41,201 nt of DNA from Pantoea anthophila (GTDB lineage Bacteria > Pseudomonadota > Gammaproteobacteria > Enterobacterales > Enterobacteriaceae), in the NCBI RefSeq assembly GCF_006494375.1, contig NZ_VHIZ01000058.1, positions 1 through 41,201 on the forward strand, read 5' to 3'. This document shows positions 10,591 through 20,451 of this stretch, in pieces. Numbering within the stretch: position 1 is the stretch's first letter; every line of letters begins with the position of its first letter. The position numbers and the translations under genes are program-made. Below the pieces are notes generated by a model. It was not told where the DNA came from, ran no database searches, and saw nothing but the letters and a program-made list of their open reading frames with translations.

Positions 10591-11964
10591 ATGCCATCGC
10601 TGCAGATTGCCTGGGATCAGGCGTTAATTGAAAAGTACAATTACGCCGGGCCACGTTACACCTCCTATCCCACTGCGCTGGAGTTCAGCGAAGACTATAC
10701 GGAAACCGATTTTCAGCATGCTGTGGCACGCTATCCCGGGCGTCCGCTGTCGCTTTACGTTCATATCCCTTTCTGCCACCGTCTCTGCTACTTCTGCGGC
10801 TGTAATAAGCAGGTGACGCGTCAGCGCCACAAAGCGGACCGCTATCTGGATGTGCTGGAGCAGGAGATTATTCAGCGCGCGCCGCTGTTCCGCCAGCGCC
10901 GGGTGACACAGCTTCACTGGGGCGGCGGCACACCGACCTTTCTCAATAGGCAGCAGGTTTCGCGGCTGGTGGGCCTGCTGAAGCAACACTTCAATGTGAC
11001 CGATGATGCCGAAATGTCGATCGAGGTCGATCCGCGGGAAATGGCGCTGGATATGATCGATCATCTCCGATCGCTGGGCTTTAATCGTCTCAGTATGGGC
11101 GTGCAGGACTTCAACAAAGCGGTGCAGGCGCGGGTTAACCGGGTGCAGGATGAGGAGGTGATCTTCAGTCTGATGGCCCGCGCTCGTGAACAGGGCTTCC
11201 GCTCAACCAGCATCGATCTGATCTACGGTTTACCTCTGCAGACGCCCGACAGCTTCGCCTGGACGCTGGAGCGGGTCGTGGCGCTGAATCCGGACCGTCT
11301 CAGCGTCTTCAACTATGCGCATCTGCCGGCGCTGTTTGCGGCACAGCGCAAAATCAAAGAGGATGAACTCCCCTCGGCCCGGCAGAAACTGGATATTCTG
11401 CAGCAGACCATCGCGACCCTAACGCAGCAGGGCTATCACTATATCGGCATGGATCACTTTGCGAAGCCGCAGGATGAGCTGGCTGTCGCGCAGCGCGACG
11501 GGAAGCTGCATCGCAATTTTCAGGGTTACACGACGCAGGGCGACAGCGACTTGCTGGGGCTGGGTGTCTCCGCCATCAGCATGGTGGGTGACAGCTATGC
11601 GCAGAACCAGAAAGACCTTAACAGCTGGTACAGCAGTGTGGAACAGCAGGGGAATGGCCTGTGGCGCGGCGTCGCCTTAACCCGCGATGACTGTCTGCGG
11701 CGGGACGTGATTAAAACACTGATTTGCCACTTTTCGCTCGATTTTGCCGCAACAGAGGCGCAGTGGGGAATCTGCTTTCATGACTACTTTGCTGAAGATC
11801 TGGCGCTGCTGAAACCCTTAATTGCCGACGGGCTGGTGGAGCAGACGACGACGGGGCTGGAAGTGAAGGGGATTGGCCGGTTGCTGGTCCGCAATATCTG
11901 CATGTGCTTTGATCGCTATCTGCGGCAGAAAGCCCGTCAGCAGCAGTTTTCGCGTGTGATCTAA
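10591..11964 (+). CDS. hemN: HemN, oxygen-independent coproporphyrinogen III dehydrogenase
   Basis: A 457-residue radical-SAM enzyme that decarboxylates two propionates of coproporphyrinogen III to give protoporphyrinogen IX in anaerobic haem synthesis. The 4Fe-4S cysteines are Cys62, Cys66 and Cys69 in HIPFCHRLCYFCGCN, identical in position to E. coli HemN. The SAM-binding GGGTPT and the substrate motifs RLSMGVQDF and IDLIYGLP follow. I chose ATG 10591 because AGGAG lies 6 nt before it; a GTG at 10585 in the same frame would add two residues. It converges on glnG. Confidence 0.96.
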   Translation: MPSLQIAWDQALIEKYNYAGPRYTSYPTALEFSEDYTETDFQHAVARYPGRPLSLYVHIPFCHRLCYFCGCNKQVTRQRHKADRYLDVLEQEIIQRAPLFRQRRVTQLHWGGGTPTFLNRQQVSRLVGLLKQHFNVTDDAEMSIEVDPREMALDMIDHLRSLGFNRLSMGVQDFNKAVQARVNRVQDEEVIFSLMARAREQGFRSTSIDLIYGLPLQTPDSFAWTLERVVALNPDRLSVFNYAHLPALFAAQRKIKEDELPSARQKLDILQQTIATLTQQGYHYIGMDHFAKPQDELAVAQRDGKLHRNFQGYTTQGDSDLLGLGVSAISMVGDSYAQNQKDLNSWYSSVEQQGNGLWRGVALTRDDCLRRDVIKTLICHFSLDFAATEAQWGICFHDYFAEDLALLKPLIADGLVEQTTTGLEVKGIGRLLVRNICMCFDRYLRQKARQQQFSRVI

Positions 11965-11994
11965 AAAAACGGGCTGGCAGACCTCGCCAGCCCG
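11963..11994 (-). terminator. glnALG operon terminator
   Basis: An 8-9 bp stem (GGGCTGGC at 11971-11978 with GCCAGCCC at 11986-11993) is followed on the minus strand by seven T (A run 11963-11969). It lies 10 nt after the glnG stop and overlaps the end of the convergent hemN gene. Confidence 0.88.
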
Positions 11995-12004
11995 AACTGA
12001 ACCC

Positions 12005-13414
12005 CTATTCCATCCCCAGCTCTTTCAGCTTGCGCGTCAGGGTGTTGCGTCCCCATCCCAGCAGACGTGCGGCTTCCTGCTTGTGGCCCTGGGTATGGCG
12101 CAGCGCCGTAGTCAGCAGCGTCCGCTCCATCTCGGGCTGGGCTTCTGACAGCAGGTTCTGATGACCGGAACGCAGCGCGCGGTCGGCCCACTGAGCCAGC
12201 AGCGTAGCCCAGCTGTCAGGCAGTGACTGCACCGGGTTTTCCGGTGTGCTGGACTCAAACAGCTCGCCGGGCAGATCCTGAATCAGCACTTCCTGACCGG
12301 CCGCCATCACCGTCAGCCAGCGACAGGTGTTTTCCAGCTGGCGCACGTTACCTGACCAGTGCAGACGGGTCAGCGCCGTTTCGGTTTCCGGGTGCAGAAT
12401 CTTCGCTTCTACCCCCAGCTCACGGGCCGCCACCTGCAGGAAATAACGCGCCAGACGCGGGATATCTTCACGACGCTCACGCAGCGGCGGCAGATGTACA
12501 CGGATCACATTCAGGCGGTGGAACAGATCCTCACGGAACTTGCCTTCCTGCACGCGTAATTCCAGGTTCTGGTGGGTAGCCGCAATGATCCGCACATCCA
12601 CTTTGACCGGCGCATAGCCACCGACGCGATAGAACTGACCATCGGCCAGCACGCGCAGCAGTCGGGTCTGCACATCCAGCGGCATGTCGCCAATCTCATC
12701 CAGAAACAGCGTGCCCCCATCGGCCTGCTCAAAACGGCCCTGACGGATCTGGTTTGCACCGGTAAAGGCGCCTTTCTCGTGACCGAACAGTTCTGACTCA
12801 ATCAAATCTTTGGGGATCGCCGCCATATTCAGCGCGATAAACGGTGCCTTGGTGCGTGGGCTGTGCCGGTGCAGCGCATGGGCGACCAGCTCTTTACCGG
12901 TGCCCGACTCACCATTGATCAGGACGCTGATTGAGGAGCGCGACAACCGTCCGATGATGCGGAACACATCCTGCATCGCGGGTGCTTCCCCGATAATGTC
13001 GGTAGTCGGTCCGCTGACCGGCTGATTACGCGGCTGCTGCTGCTCCTGATAGTGACTGATGGCACGCTCTACCAGCGCAACCGCCTCATCAATATCGAAC
13101 GGCTTAGGCAGGTAATCAAACGCCCCCTGCTGATAAGCGCTGACTGCGGCATCGAGATCGGAATGCGCCGTCATAATGATGACCGGCAGCATCGGATGAC
13201 GCTGTTTAATCTGTTTCAGCAGCGCCAGTCCATCCATACCGGGCATGCGAATATCTGACAGTAAAACGTCCGGGGTTTTGGTTGAGAGGGCATCCAGCAC
13301 CTCACCTGCGCTGTCAAACGTCGCACAGCTCAAACCGGCTCCAGTGAGCGCGCGTTCAAGCACCCAGCGGATGGAGCTATCGTCATCGACGATCCAGACT
13401 ATCCCTCGTTGCAT
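12005..13414 (-). CDS. glnG: GlnG/NtrC, nitrogen-regulation sigma-54 activator
   Basis: A 469-residue response regulator, the E. coli length. The receiver domain carries the phosphorylated Asp54 ([12 protein letters not shown]). The central AAA+ domain has Walker A GESGTGKE, the sigma-54-contacting GAFTGA loop and FLDEIGDM. The C-terminal Fis-type helix-turn-helix ([21 protein letters not shown]) binds enhancers. Phosphorylated by GlnL under nitrogen limitation, it activates glnA and many scavenging genes. Its targets are visible in this window, upstream of glnA and glnL. It begins 7 nt after glnL. Confidence 0.98.
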   Translation of the reverse strand: MQRGIVWIVDDDSSIRWVLERALTGAGLSCATFDSAGEVLDALSTKTPDVLLSDIRMPGMDGLALLKQIKQRHPMLPVIIMTAHSDLDAAVSAYQQGAFDYLPKPFDIDEAVALVERAISHYQEQQQPRNQPVSGPTTDIIGEAPAMQDVFRIIGRLSRSSISVLINGESGTGKELVAHALHRHSPRTKAPFIALNMAAIPKDLIESELFGHEKGAFTGANQIRQGRFEQADGGTLFLDEIGDMPLDVQTRLLRVLADGQFYRVGGYAPVKVDVRIIAATHQNLELRVQEGKFREDLFHRLNVIRVHLPPLRERREDIPRLARYFLQVAARELGVEAKILHPETETALTRLHWSGNVRQLENTCRWLTVMAAGQEVLIQDLPGELFESSTPENPVQSLPDSWATLLAQWADRALRSGHQNLLSEAQPEMERTLLTTALRHTQGHKQEAARLLGWGRNTLTRKLKELGME

Positions 13415-13421
13415 AGAAACC

Positions 13422-14471
13422 TCACTGGCGAATAGGCAGGTAGACCGAGAATTCGGTGTGACCCGGCCAACTGTTAAATTCTATTTTTCCTGAATGCTGA
13501 TCAATCAGGCTACGGGCGATGGAGAGACCTAAACCGGTTCCGCCTTCACGTCCACTGACCATCGGATAGAAAAGCGTATCCTGCAGCTGGGCCGGAATAC
13601 CGGGGCCATCATCTTCAATATCTATTCGTGCTACCAGGCGATAACGGGTGCCGTGCAGCGTCAGCTGAAAAGCCGTACGGGTGCGAATAACAATCGTCCC
13701 GCCGTCGTCGCCCAGCGCCTGAAGCGCATTGCGTACGACGTTAAGCAGCACCTGTTCAATCTGGTCAGGGTCGTGCGGCAGTTCCGGCAGGCTGGGATCG
13801 TAATCCCGCACCAGGGAGACATTCTCCGGCAGCTCCATCGACACCAGATTAACCACCCGCTCTGCCACCTGGTGAATGCTCTGGGTAATGTGCATCCCCG
13901 GCTGCTGTGGCCCTAACAGACGATCTACCAGATTCCGCAACCGGTCGGCCTGTTCAATAATGACCCTGGTATATTCATTCAGCGAGGGATCGGGCAGGGC
14001 GCGTGATAAAAGCTGTGCCGCGCCGCGCAATCCTCCCAGCGGATTCTTTATCTCATGGGCCAGGCCGCGAACCAGATCGCGTGCTGCCACCTGCTGGGCG
14101 TGCTGTAATTGCTCCTGACTGAGGCGACGCTGGTTATCCATCGGCGCCATTTCCATCAGAATTAAGCCATCGGGTAAACGCTGTGCGGTCAGCGACATAA
14201 TATGTGCGCGACCATCGACTACCAGCGTGACCTCACTGTCAGTGAATCCCTGGCCAGCCTCAAGACTCTCGCGCATCACCTCAATATTCAGCGAAAAGTA
14301 GCCGGTTAAATCCGGTAACGGCGTGCCGAACAACTTGCGTGAGCTCTGCGCCAGTAATTGCTGCGCCGCCGGGTTGGCGTAATGAATAACCAGGTCGTTA
14401 TCCACCAACAAAATACTGTTGATTAAAGCGTTGAGAATCTGCCCGGCGTCGGGCAGAGAGCCAGTTGCCAT
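13422..14471 (-). CDS. glnL: GlnL/NtrB, nitrogen sensor histidine kinase/phosphatase
   Basis: A 349-residue cytoplasmic bifunctional kinase, the E. coli length. An N-terminal PAS domain (about 1-110) is followed by the HisKA helix with the phospho-accepting His in [12 protein letters not shown] near 139. The HATPase domain has N, G1 and G2 boxes ([27 protein letters not shown]). PII protein and glutamine status switch it between kinase and NtrC-P phosphatase. The start [14 protein letters not shown] is the family start; the frame is open 10 codons further upstream, but that stretch includes the NtrC site. Confidence 0.97.
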   Translation of the reverse strand: MATGSLPDAGQILNALINSILLVDNDLVIHYANPAAQQLLAQSSRKLFGTPLPDLTGYFSLNIEVMRESLEAGQGFTDSEVTLVVDGRAHIMSLTAQRLPDGLILMEMAPMDNQRRLSQEQLQHAQQVAARDLVRGLAHEIKNPLGGLRGAAQLLSRALPDPSLNEYTRVIIEQADRLRNLVDRLLGPQQPGMHITQSIHQVAERVVNLVSMELPENVSLVRDYDPSLPELPHDPDQIEQVLLNVVRNALQALGDDGGTIVIRTRTAFQLTLHGTRYRLVARIDIEDDGPGIPAQLQDTLFYPMVSGREGGTGLGLSIARSLIDQHSGKIEFNSWPGHTEFSVYLPIRQ

Positions 14472-14483
14472 ACAACGTTCCTC

Positions 14484-14500
14484 TGCACTAAATAGGTGCA
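14484..14500 (-). promoter_or_regulatory. NtrC-binding site at the glnL promoter
   Basis: TGCACTAAATAGGTGCA matches the NtrC consensus TGCACC-N5-GGTGCA at 11 of 12 positions. It lies just upstream of the glnL start, where in E. coli NtrC represses the internal promoter glnLp. Confidence 0.82.
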
Positions 14501-14550
14501 TTCTGGTGTTTAAGCCGAAAAGCGGGAGAATGAACGGTGAATTCGCGGAG

Positions 14551-14575
14551 AAAAAAGCCCATCCGAAGATGGGCT
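14551..14575 (-). terminator. glnA terminator/attenuator
   Basis: An 8-bp stem (AGCCCATC at 14556-14563 with GATGGGCT at 14568-14575), tetraloop and six T on the minus strand, 35 nt after the glnA stop. In E. coli part of the transcription passes through to glnL-glnG, and the glnA 3' UTR yields the sRNA GlnZ. A similar product from 14551-14609 is possible but not shown by sequence. Confidence 0.85.
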
Positions 14576-14609
14576 AAAAGTTTCCACGGCAACAAAAACG
14601 TCTGATCAG

Positions 14610-16019
14610 TTAAACGCTGTAGTACAGCTCGAACTCAACCGGGTGTGGCGTCATGCGAACGCGGTCCATCTCAGTTTTACGCAGTTCGATGTAAGCATCG
14701 ATAGATTCATCAGTGAAGACACCACCGCGGGTCAGGAACTCGCGATCTTCGTTCAGTGCATTCAGCGCTTCTTCCAGCGAGCCTGCAACTTTTGGAATCT
14801 CAGCTTCTTCTTCCGGTGGCAGGTCGTACAGGTTTTTATCCATCGCATCGCCAGGGTGGATTTTGTTGATGATGCCATCAAGGCCAGCCATCAGCAGTGC
14901 GGTGAACGCCAGGTATGGGTTAGCCGCTGGATCCGGGAAGCGCGCTTCAATACGACGGGCTTTCGGGCTGGCCACTACCGGGATACGGATAGACGCAGAA
15001 CGGTTACGGGCAGAGTAAGCCAGCATAACCGGTGCTTCGTAACCCGGAACCAGACGCTTGTAGGAGTTGGTGGTCGGGTTCGCCAGGGCGTTGATCGCTT
15101 TAGCGTGCTTGATGATACCGCCGATGTAGAACAGCGCCATTTCAGACAGGCCGCCGTACTTATCGCCCGCGAACAGGTTCTGGCCACCTTTAGAGAGTGA
15201 CATGTGGCAGTGCATGCCTGAACCGTTGTCGCCAAACATTGGCTTCGGCATAAAGGTCGCTGTCTTACCGTAAGCGTGCGCGACGTTGTGAACGACATAT
15301 TTGTAGATCTGAATTTCGTCAGCTTTTTTGGTCATGGTATTGAAGCGGGTCGCCACTTCGTTCTGGCCCGCAGTCGCCACTTCGTGGTGATGCGCTTCAA
15401 CCACCAGACCCATCTGCTCCATGGTCAGACACATGGCAGAACGGATGTCCTGTGATGAGTCAACCGGTGGAACCGGGAAGTAGCCGCCTTTCAGACCTGG
15501 ACGGTGACCTTTGTTACCGCCTTCGTACTCTTTACCGGTGTTCCATGCCGCTTCGATATCGTCGATAGCAACGTGTGAGCCGGAAGTCGATGAACCGAAA
15601 CGGATGTCATCGAACAGGAAAAATTCAGGTTCTGGTCCAAACAGGACGGTATCGGCGATACCGGAAGAGCGCAGGAAATCTTCAGCGCGTTTGGCGATAG
15701 AACGTGGATCGCGGTCGTAGCCCTGCATGGTGCCTGGCTCGAGAATGTCACAACGGATGATCAGCGTAGAATCTTCGAAGAAAGGATCCATGACCGCCGT
15801 GGTAGCGTCAGGCATCAGCACCATGTCTGATTCGTTGATGCCTTTCCAGCCGCCGATAGACGAACCATCGAACATTTTGCCTTCTTCGAAGAAGTCAGCG
15901 TTAACCTGGTGAGCAGGGATCGTAACATGCTGTTCTTTACCTTTGGTATCGGTAAAACGCAGGTCAACAAACTTAACTTCATGCTCGTTCATCATCGAGA
16001 GAACGTGTTCAGCGGACAT
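14610..16019 (-). CDS. glnA: Glutamine synthetase (type I-beta)
   Basis: A 469-residue enzyme that forms glutamine from glutamate, ammonia and ATP as a dodecamer. Visible signatures are the N-terminal FDGSSIGGW, the ATP-binding [17 protein letters not shown] block, and the adenylylation site with the tyrosine in NLYDLPPEE near residue 398. The last marks the GlnE-regulated beta type. The start [17 protein letters not shown] has a strong AGGAG site; the open frame continues to 16133, but that part is leader. It is transcribed from the sigma-54 promoter at 16171 and heads glnA-glnL-glnG. Confidence 0.98.
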   Translation of the reverse strand: MSAEHVLSMMNEHEVKFVDLRFTDTKGKEQHVTIPAHQVNADFFEEGKMFDGSSIGGWKGINESDMVLMPDATTAVMDPFFEDSTLIIRCDILEPGTMQGYDRDPRSIAKRAEDFLRSSGIADTVLFGPEPEFFLFDDIRFGSSTSGSHVAIDDIEAAWNTGKEYEGGNKGHRPGLKGGYFPVPPVDSSQDIRSAMCLTMEQMGLVVEAHHHEVATAGQNEVATRFNTMTKKADEIQIYKYVVHNVAHAYGKTATFMPKPMFGDNGSGMHCHMSLSKGGQNLFAGDKYGGLSEMALFYIGGIIKHAKAINALANPTTNSYKRLVPGYEAPVMLAYSARNRSASIRIPVVASPKARRIEARFPDPAANPYLAFTALLMAGLDGIINKIHPGDAMDKNLYDLPPEEEAEIPKVAGSLEEALNALNEDREFLTRGGVFTDESIDAYIELRKTEMDRVRMTPHPVEFELYYSV

Positions 16020-16170
16020 ACTCAACTCTCCTGGAAATGGTCTTTCATTATCTACATGGCGAGGAAACGTCGTTTCCGGAGGGCGTGGCGGGAAAGGAAA
16101 TTCCTGACCACTCTTTTCCGGCACGCTCTTCAACCGACATCTGACTGGCGTTTACGCTTGTTACAGATAA

Positions 16171-16187
16171 AGCGAATTCTGTGCCAA
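16171..16187 (-). promoter_or_regulatory. glnAp2 sigma-54 promoter
   Basis: On the minus strand the sequence reads TTGGCACAGAATTCGCT, with the -24 GG and -12 GC at the required spacing. It is nearly identical to E. coli glnAp2. The predicted start is near 16160, giving a leader of about 140 nt. Activation needs NtrC-P bound at the upstream enhancer (16262-16310). Confidence 0.92.
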
Positions 16188-16218
16188 CTTTTTTGATGTT
16201 GCTTAAATCGCCTTATGA

Positions 16219-16259
16219 TGCACCTTTTTGTCGTAATGCGGCTGCACCACGATGGTTTT
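16219..16259 (-). promoter_or_regulatory. Weak NtrC governor sites upstream of glnA
   Basis: Two degenerate NtrC sites, TGCACC-N5-GGTTTT at 16243-16259 and the half-site TGCACC at 16219-16224. They are centred about 91 and 67 bp upstream of the predicted sigma-54 start. These match the -89 and -66 low-affinity sites of E. coli glnA, which limit maximal expression. Confidence 0.6.
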
Positions 16260-16261
16260 AG

Positions 16262-16278
16262 TGCACCATAACAGTGCT
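16262..16278 (-). promoter_or_regulatory. NtrC enhancer site 2 of glnA
   Basis: TGCACCATAACAGTGCT, centred about 110 bp upstream of the sigma-54 start, corresponds to the -108 site of E. coli. It lies exactly 32 bp (three helical turns) from site 1. Confidence 0.82.
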
Positions 16279-16293
16279 GAAGGTGAATTTACA

Positions 16294-16310
16294 GGCACCA
16301 ATTTGGTGCA
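16294..16310 (-). promoter_or_regulatory. NtrC enhancer site 1 of glnA
   Basis: GGCACCAATTTGGTGCA, a nearly perfect NtrC palindrome centred about 142 bp upstream of the start, corresponds to the -140 site. A further degenerate copy (AGGACC-N5-AGTGCA) lies at 16312-16328. Confidence 0.88.
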
Positions 16311-16396
16311 TAGGACCAACTTAGTGCATTTTCTGCACCGGGAACAGTGCGAATTTGCGTCAATGCAATAATCTTTCAGTGAAAAGTGTGATCGTG

Positions 16397-16425
16397 TTCA
16401 GTCTTCCGCTTAATCCGTGTACAAT
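16397..16425 (+). promoter_or_regulatory. Candidate typA promoter
   Basis: TTCAGT at 16397-16402, a 17-bp spacer and TACAAT at 16420-16425, about 30 nt before the typA start. The -10 is strong and the -35 is poor. Confidence 0.5.
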
Positions 16426-16457
16426 AGCGCGCTATTTCTAATGCCTGAGGCAAAGCT

Positions 16458-18281
16458 GTGATCGAAAATTTGCGTAACATCGCCATCATCGCGCACGTTG
16501 ACCATGGAAAGACCACCCTGGTTGACAAACTGCTGCAACAATCCGGTACTTTTGATGCCCGTACCGAAGCAACCGAGCGCGTGATGGACTCCAATGATTT
16601 GGAGAAAGAGCGTGGGATTACCATCCTCGCAAAAAACACCGCCATTAAGTGGAATGACTACCGTATCAACATCGTTGATACCCCAGGACACGCCGACTTC
16701 GGTGGTGAAGTTGAGCGCGTCATGTCCATGGTGGACTCGGTGCTGCTGGTTGTAGATGCGATGGATGGCCCTATGCCGCAAACCCGCTTCGTGACCAAAA
16801 AAGCGTTCGCGCATGGTCTGAAGCCGATTGTGGTTATCAACAAGGTAGACCGCCCGGGCGCACGTCCGGATTGGGTTGTGGATCAGGTGTTTGACCTGTT
16901 CGTTAACCTGGATGCGACTGATGAGCAGCTCGACTTCCCTATCATTTTCGCCTCTGCGCTGAATGGTATTGCAGGTCTTGACCACACCGACATGGCTGAC
17001 GATATGACCCCGCTGTACCAGGCCATCGTTGACCACGTTTCACCTCCACAGGTTGAAGTTGAAGCGCCACTGCAGATGCAAATCTCGCAGCTGGACTACA
17101 ACAACTACCTGGGCGTGATCGGCATCGGCCGCATCAAGCGCGGTAAAGTGAAGCCTAACCAGCAGGTCACTATCATCGATAGCGAAGGCAAAACCCGTAA
17201 CGGTAAAGTCGGCAAAGTCCTGACTCACCTGGGTCTTGAGCGTATCGACAGCGATCTGGCTGAAGCGGGCGATATCATTGCTATCACCGGTCTGGGTGAG
17301 CTGAACATCTCTGACACCATCTGTGACACGCAGAATGTGGAAGCGCTGCCAGCCCTGAGCGTCGATGAACCTACCGTAACCATGTTCTTCAACGTCAACA
17401 CCTCACCGTTCTGCGGTAAAGAAGGTAAGTACGTGACGTCGCGCCAGATTCTGGAGCGTCTGAACAAAGAACTGGTTCACAACGTGGCACTGCGCGTTGA
17501 AGAAACCGAAGACTCGGACGCATTCCGCGTTTCAGGTCGTGGTGAGCTGCACCTGTCTGTTCTGATCGAAAACATGCGTCGTGAAGGTTTCGAACTGGCG
17601 GTATCCCGTCCGAAAGTTATCTTCCGCGAATTCGAAGGCCGTAAACAGGAGCCATTCGAGAACGTCACGCTGGATATCGAAGAAACGCATCAGGGTTCCG
17701 TTATGCAAGCCATGGGCGAGCGTAAAGGCGACCTGAAAAACATGGACCCGGACGGTAAAGGCCGCGTACGTCTTGACTACGTGATCCCAAGCCGTGGTCT
17801 GATCGGCTTCCGTAACGAATTCATGACCATGACTTCCGGTACCGGTCTGCTTTACTCCACCTTCAGCCACTACGACGACATTCGTCAGGGCGAAGTGGGT
17901 CAGCGTCAGAACGGCGTCCTGATCTCTAACGGTCAGGGTAAAGCGGTTGCGTTCGCCCTGTTCGGTCTGCAGGATCGCGGTAAGCTGTTCCTGGGTCACG
18001 GTGCAGAAGTCTATGAAGGCCAGATCATCGGTATTCACAGCCGTTCTAACGACCTGACCGTGAACTGTCTGACCGGTAAGAAGCTGACCAACATGCGTGC
18101 TTCCGGTACAGATGAAGCCACCACCCTGGTTCCACCGCAGAAAATGACGCTGGAGCAGGCTATCGAGTTCATCGATGATGACGAACTGGTAGAAGTGACT
18201 CCGCTGTCAGTGCGTATCCGTAAACGCCATCTGACCGAAAACGACCGTAAACGTGCTTCACGTGGTCCTAAAGACGCGTAA
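16458..18281 (+). CDS. typA: TypA/BipA, ribosome-associated translational GTPase
   Basis: A 607-residue EF-G-like GTPase that helps 50S assembly and translation at low temperature and under stress. It starts with GTG after a GAGG site, as supported by the conserved N-terminus ([20 protein letters not shown]). G1 AHVDHGKT is at 12-19, G3 is [10 protein letters not shown] and G4 is NKVD. The beta-barrel, EF-G III/V-like domains and the BipA-specific C-terminal domain ([13 protein letters not shown]) follow. Divergent from glnA, closed by a strong terminator. In K-12 the yihL-W genes follow; here yihX follows directly. Confidence 0.98.
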   Translation: MIENLRNIAIIAHVDHGKTTLVDKLLQQSGTFDARTEATERVMDSNDLEKERGITILAKNTAIKWNDYRINIVDTPGHADFGGEVERVMSMVDSVLLVVDAMDGPMPQTRFVTKKAFAHGLKPIVVINKVDRPGARPDWVVDQVFDLFVNLDATDEQLDFPIIFASALNGIAGLDHTDMADDMTPLYQAIVDHVSPPQVEVEAPLQMQISQLDYNNYLGVIGIGRIKRGKVKPNQQVTIIDSEGKTRNGKVGKVLTHLGLERIDSDLAEAGDIIAITGLGELNISDTICDTQNVEALPALSVDEPTVTMFFNVNTSPFCGKEGKYVTSRQILERLNKELVHNVALRVEETEDSDAFRVSGRGELHLSVLIENMRREGFELAVSRPKVIFREFEGRKQEPFENVTLDIEETHQGSVMQAMGERKGDLKNMDPDGKGRVRLDYVIPSRGLIGFRNEFMTMTSGTGLLYSTFSHYDDIRQGEVGQRQNGVLISNGQGKAVAFALFGLQDRGKLFLGHGAEVYEGQIIGIHSRSNDLTVNCLTGKKLTNMRASGTDEATTLVPPQKMTLEQAIEFIDDDELVEVTPLSVRIRKRHLTENDRKRASRGPKDA

Positions 18282-18303
18282 TCACGCTTTAGCGTAATAA
18301 AGA

Positions 18304-18328
18304 GCCCCGCCATGCGGGGCTTTTTTTT
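18304..18328 (+). terminator. typA terminator
   Basis: A 7-bp all-GC stem (GCCCCGC at 18304-18310 with GCGGGGC at 18314-18320), a 3-nt loop and eight T, 22 nt after the typA stop. Confidence 0.93.
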
Positions 18329-18491
18329 GCCTGCGATTCCGCGCCTGCCCGCCGGGCCAGCCAATTATTGTCTGCTGTGACACGCTTTTTGCCCACCCGC
18401 TGCCGTTTACGCTTTTCTCTCCGGTGCTGGCTGTTCAGCCTGCGTTTTTGCCGCTAGAGTGAATACTCCAGGGAACCGAAGGAGGCGCACC

Positions 18492-19088
18492 ATGCTGTAT
18501 ATCTTTGATTTAGGCAATGTGATTATCGATATCGACTTTAACCGCGTGCTGGGCGTCTGGAGTGACCTTAGCCGTGTGCCGCTGGCCTCACTGCAAAGCC
18601 ATTTCCGGATGGATGAGGCGTTCGAACAGCATGAACGCGGTGAGATCAGCGATGAAGATTTTGCGCTGGCCCTCTGCGAAAAGCTGGAGATCGCTCTCAG
18701 CTATGAACAGTTTGCCGCGGGCTGGCAGGCGGTGTTCGTTGACGTGCGTCCGGAAACGCTGGCGCTGATGAACCGGCTGCGGCTGGAGGGGCATCGGGTC
18801 GTGATCCTCTCTAATACCAATAAGCTGCACTGTGCCTTCTGGCCGACGCAGTACCCCGACGTGCAGCAGGCGGCCGACAAGCTCTACCTGTCACAGGAGC
18901 TGGGCATGCGGAAGCCGGAAGCCCGCATTTATCAGCATGTGCTGGATGCGGAAGGGGTAACGGCCGAGCAGGCGGTCTTTTTTGATGATAACGCAGAAAA
19001 TATCGAGGCGGCCCGGGCGCTGGGTATCGAAAGCGTGCTGGTGACGGACAGCCGCACGGTTCCCGACTGGTTTGCAGGTCGACAGTAA
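18492..19088 (+). CDS. yihX: YihX, HAD-family alpha-D-glucose-1-phosphate phosphatase
   Basis: A 198-residue HAD phosphatase. The nucleophile aspartate is in FDLGN (Asp6), motif II is ILSNTN, the lysine of motif III is in GMRKPEARIY and the acidic motif IV is FFDDNAEN. In E. coli YihX dephosphorylates alpha-glucose-1-phosphate from glycogen breakdown. The start MLYIFDLGNV has GGAGG 7 nt upstream; an ATG-like start 11 codons earlier has no family support. First gene of the tight yihX-yihY-dtd-fabY cluster. Confidence 0.94.
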   Translation: MLYIFDLGNVIIDIDFNRVLGVWSDLSRVPLASLQSHFRMDEAFEQHERGEISDEDFALALCEKLEIALSYEQFAAGWQAVFVDVRPETLALMNRLRLEGHRVVILSNTNKLHCAFWPTQYPDVQQAADKLYLSQELGMRKPEARIYQHVLDAEGVTAEQAVFFDDNAENIEAARALGIESVLVTDSRTVPDWFAGRQ

Positions 19089-19091
19089 CGC

Positions 19092-19961
19092 ATGAAGTCA
19101 CGAACATTTCGTCCCGGGCTGCATGCCTTCTGGCTGTGGCTCAGGCTGCTGTGGAAACGTATTGACGAAGATGGCATGACAACCCAGGCGGGCAACCTGG
19201 CCTATGTCTCACTGCTGGCGCTGGTGCCGCTGATTGCGGTGGTGTTTGCGCTGTTTGCGGCGTTTCCGGTCTTCTCCGACATCAGCGTGCAGCTGAAGCA
19301 GTTTGTCTTCAACAACCTGATGCCCGCCGCAGGCAATACGCTGCAACGTTATCTTGAGCAGTTTGTGGCTAACGTCAACCGGATGACGGCGGTCGGGGCC
19401 GTCGGCCTGATTGTGACGGCCCTGCTGCTGATGCATTCGGTCGATACCGCGCTGAATACCATCTGGCGCAGCCACAAGAAGCGGCCGATGGTTTACTCTT
19501 TTGCGGTCTACTGGATGATCCTGACCCTCGGCCCGCTGCTGGCCGGTGCCAGCCTGGCGATCAGCTCCTATCTGCTGTCGCTGCGCTGGATTAATGCCAC
19601 CGGGGTCACCAGCCTGGTTGATCAGATGCTGCGTATTTTTCCACTTCTGCTCTCGTGGCTCGCCTTCTGGCTGCTCTACAGTATTGTGCCCACCCAGCGC
19701 GTGCCGCCGCGTGATGCGCTGATTGGTGCACTGGTCGCCGGGGCGCTGTTTGAGCTGGGCAAAAAGGCCTTTGCGCTCTATGTTACGATGTTCCCCTCCT
19801 ATCAGTTGATCTACGGTGTTCTGGCCGTGATCCCGATTCTGTTTCTCTGGGTCTACTGGACCTGGTGTATTGTGTTGCTGGGCGCTGAAATAACCGTGAC
19901 GTTAGCCGACTACCGGCAGCTGAAACAGCAGCACAAAGATGAGCAACGCGAGGAAAGATGA
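19092..19961 (+). CDS. yihY: YihY, BrkB-family inner membrane protein
   Basis: A 289-residue polytopic membrane protein of the YihY/BrkB family (historically misnamed ribonuclease BN). About six hydrophobic segments are visible, starting with [20 protein letters not shown]. Conserved family blocks are [31 protein letters not shown] and [17 protein letters not shown]. Its function is not established. It starts 3 nt after yihX and its stop overlaps the dtd start (ATGA), so the genes are translationally coupled. Confidence 0.93.
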   Translation: MKSRTFRPGLHAFWLWLRLLWKRIDEDGMTTQAGNLAYVSLLALVPLIAVVFALFAAFPVFSDISVQLKQFVFNNLMPAAGNTLQRYLEQFVANVNRMTAVGAVGLIVTALLLMHSVDTALNTIWRSHKKRPMVYSFAVYWMILTLGPLLAGASLAISSYLLSLRWINATGVTSLVDQMLRIFPLLLSWLAFWLLYSIVPTQRVPPRDALIGALVAGALFELGKKAFALYVTMFPSYQLIYGVLAVIPILFLWVYWTWCIVLLGAEITVTLADYRQLKQQHKDEQREER

Positions 19962-20395
19962 TTGCATTGATTCAGCGCGTAACGCGCGCCAGCGTCAGCG
20001 TCGATCAGGATGTGACCGGTGAAATTGGTGCCGGACTACTGGTCCTGCTGGGGGTGGAGAAGGGCGATGACAATGCGCGTGCGGAACGTCTCGCAGAACG
20101 CGTACTGGGCTATCGCATCTTTAGTGATGAGCAGGGCAAAATGAACCTGAGTCTCCGCCAGACGGGGGGAAGCGTGCTGGTGGTGTCACAGTTTACGCTG
20201 GCTGCTGACACGCAAAAAGGGATGCGCCCCTCCTTTTCTGGTGGCGCCGAGCCGGCTGAGGCTGAGCGTCTGTATGAGTACTTCAGCGACTGCTGTCGGC
20301 AGCAGGGCATTACCACGGCGAACGGCCGTTTCGCGGCAGATATGCAGGTTTCACTGGTGAATGATGGTCCGGTGACGTTCTGGTTACAGGTGTGA
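19958..20395 (+). CDS. dtd: D-aminoacyl-tRNA deacylase
   Basis: A 145-residue homodimeric editing enzyme that hydrolyses D-amino acids (and glycine) from mischarged tRNA. The active-site motifs are SQFTL (about 77-81) and the Gly-cisPro in NDGPVTFWL near the C-terminus. The length equals E. coli Dtd. It overlaps yihY by 4 nt; the fabY frame starts at or just after its stop. Confidence 0.97.
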   Translation: MIALIQRVTRASVSVDQDVTGEIGAGLLVLLGVEKGDDNARAERLAERVLGYRIFSDEQGKMNLSLRQTGGSVLVVSQFTLAADTQKGMRPSFSGGAEPAEAERLYEYFSDCCRQQGITTANGRFAADMQVSLVNDGPVTFWLQV

Positions 20396-20451
20396 GATCG
20401 TCAGCTGAGCGGCAGGGAACAGGCCACACCTCCGAGCGGGAGAAACATTTT

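Noticed and set aside
14643..15200. 185-codon plus-strand frame
   Set aside because: Antisense shadow of glnA.
16020..16133. N-terminal extension of glnA
   Set aside because: The extra codons are the leader RNA between the sigma-54 start and the AGGAG site; no glutamine synthetase has them.
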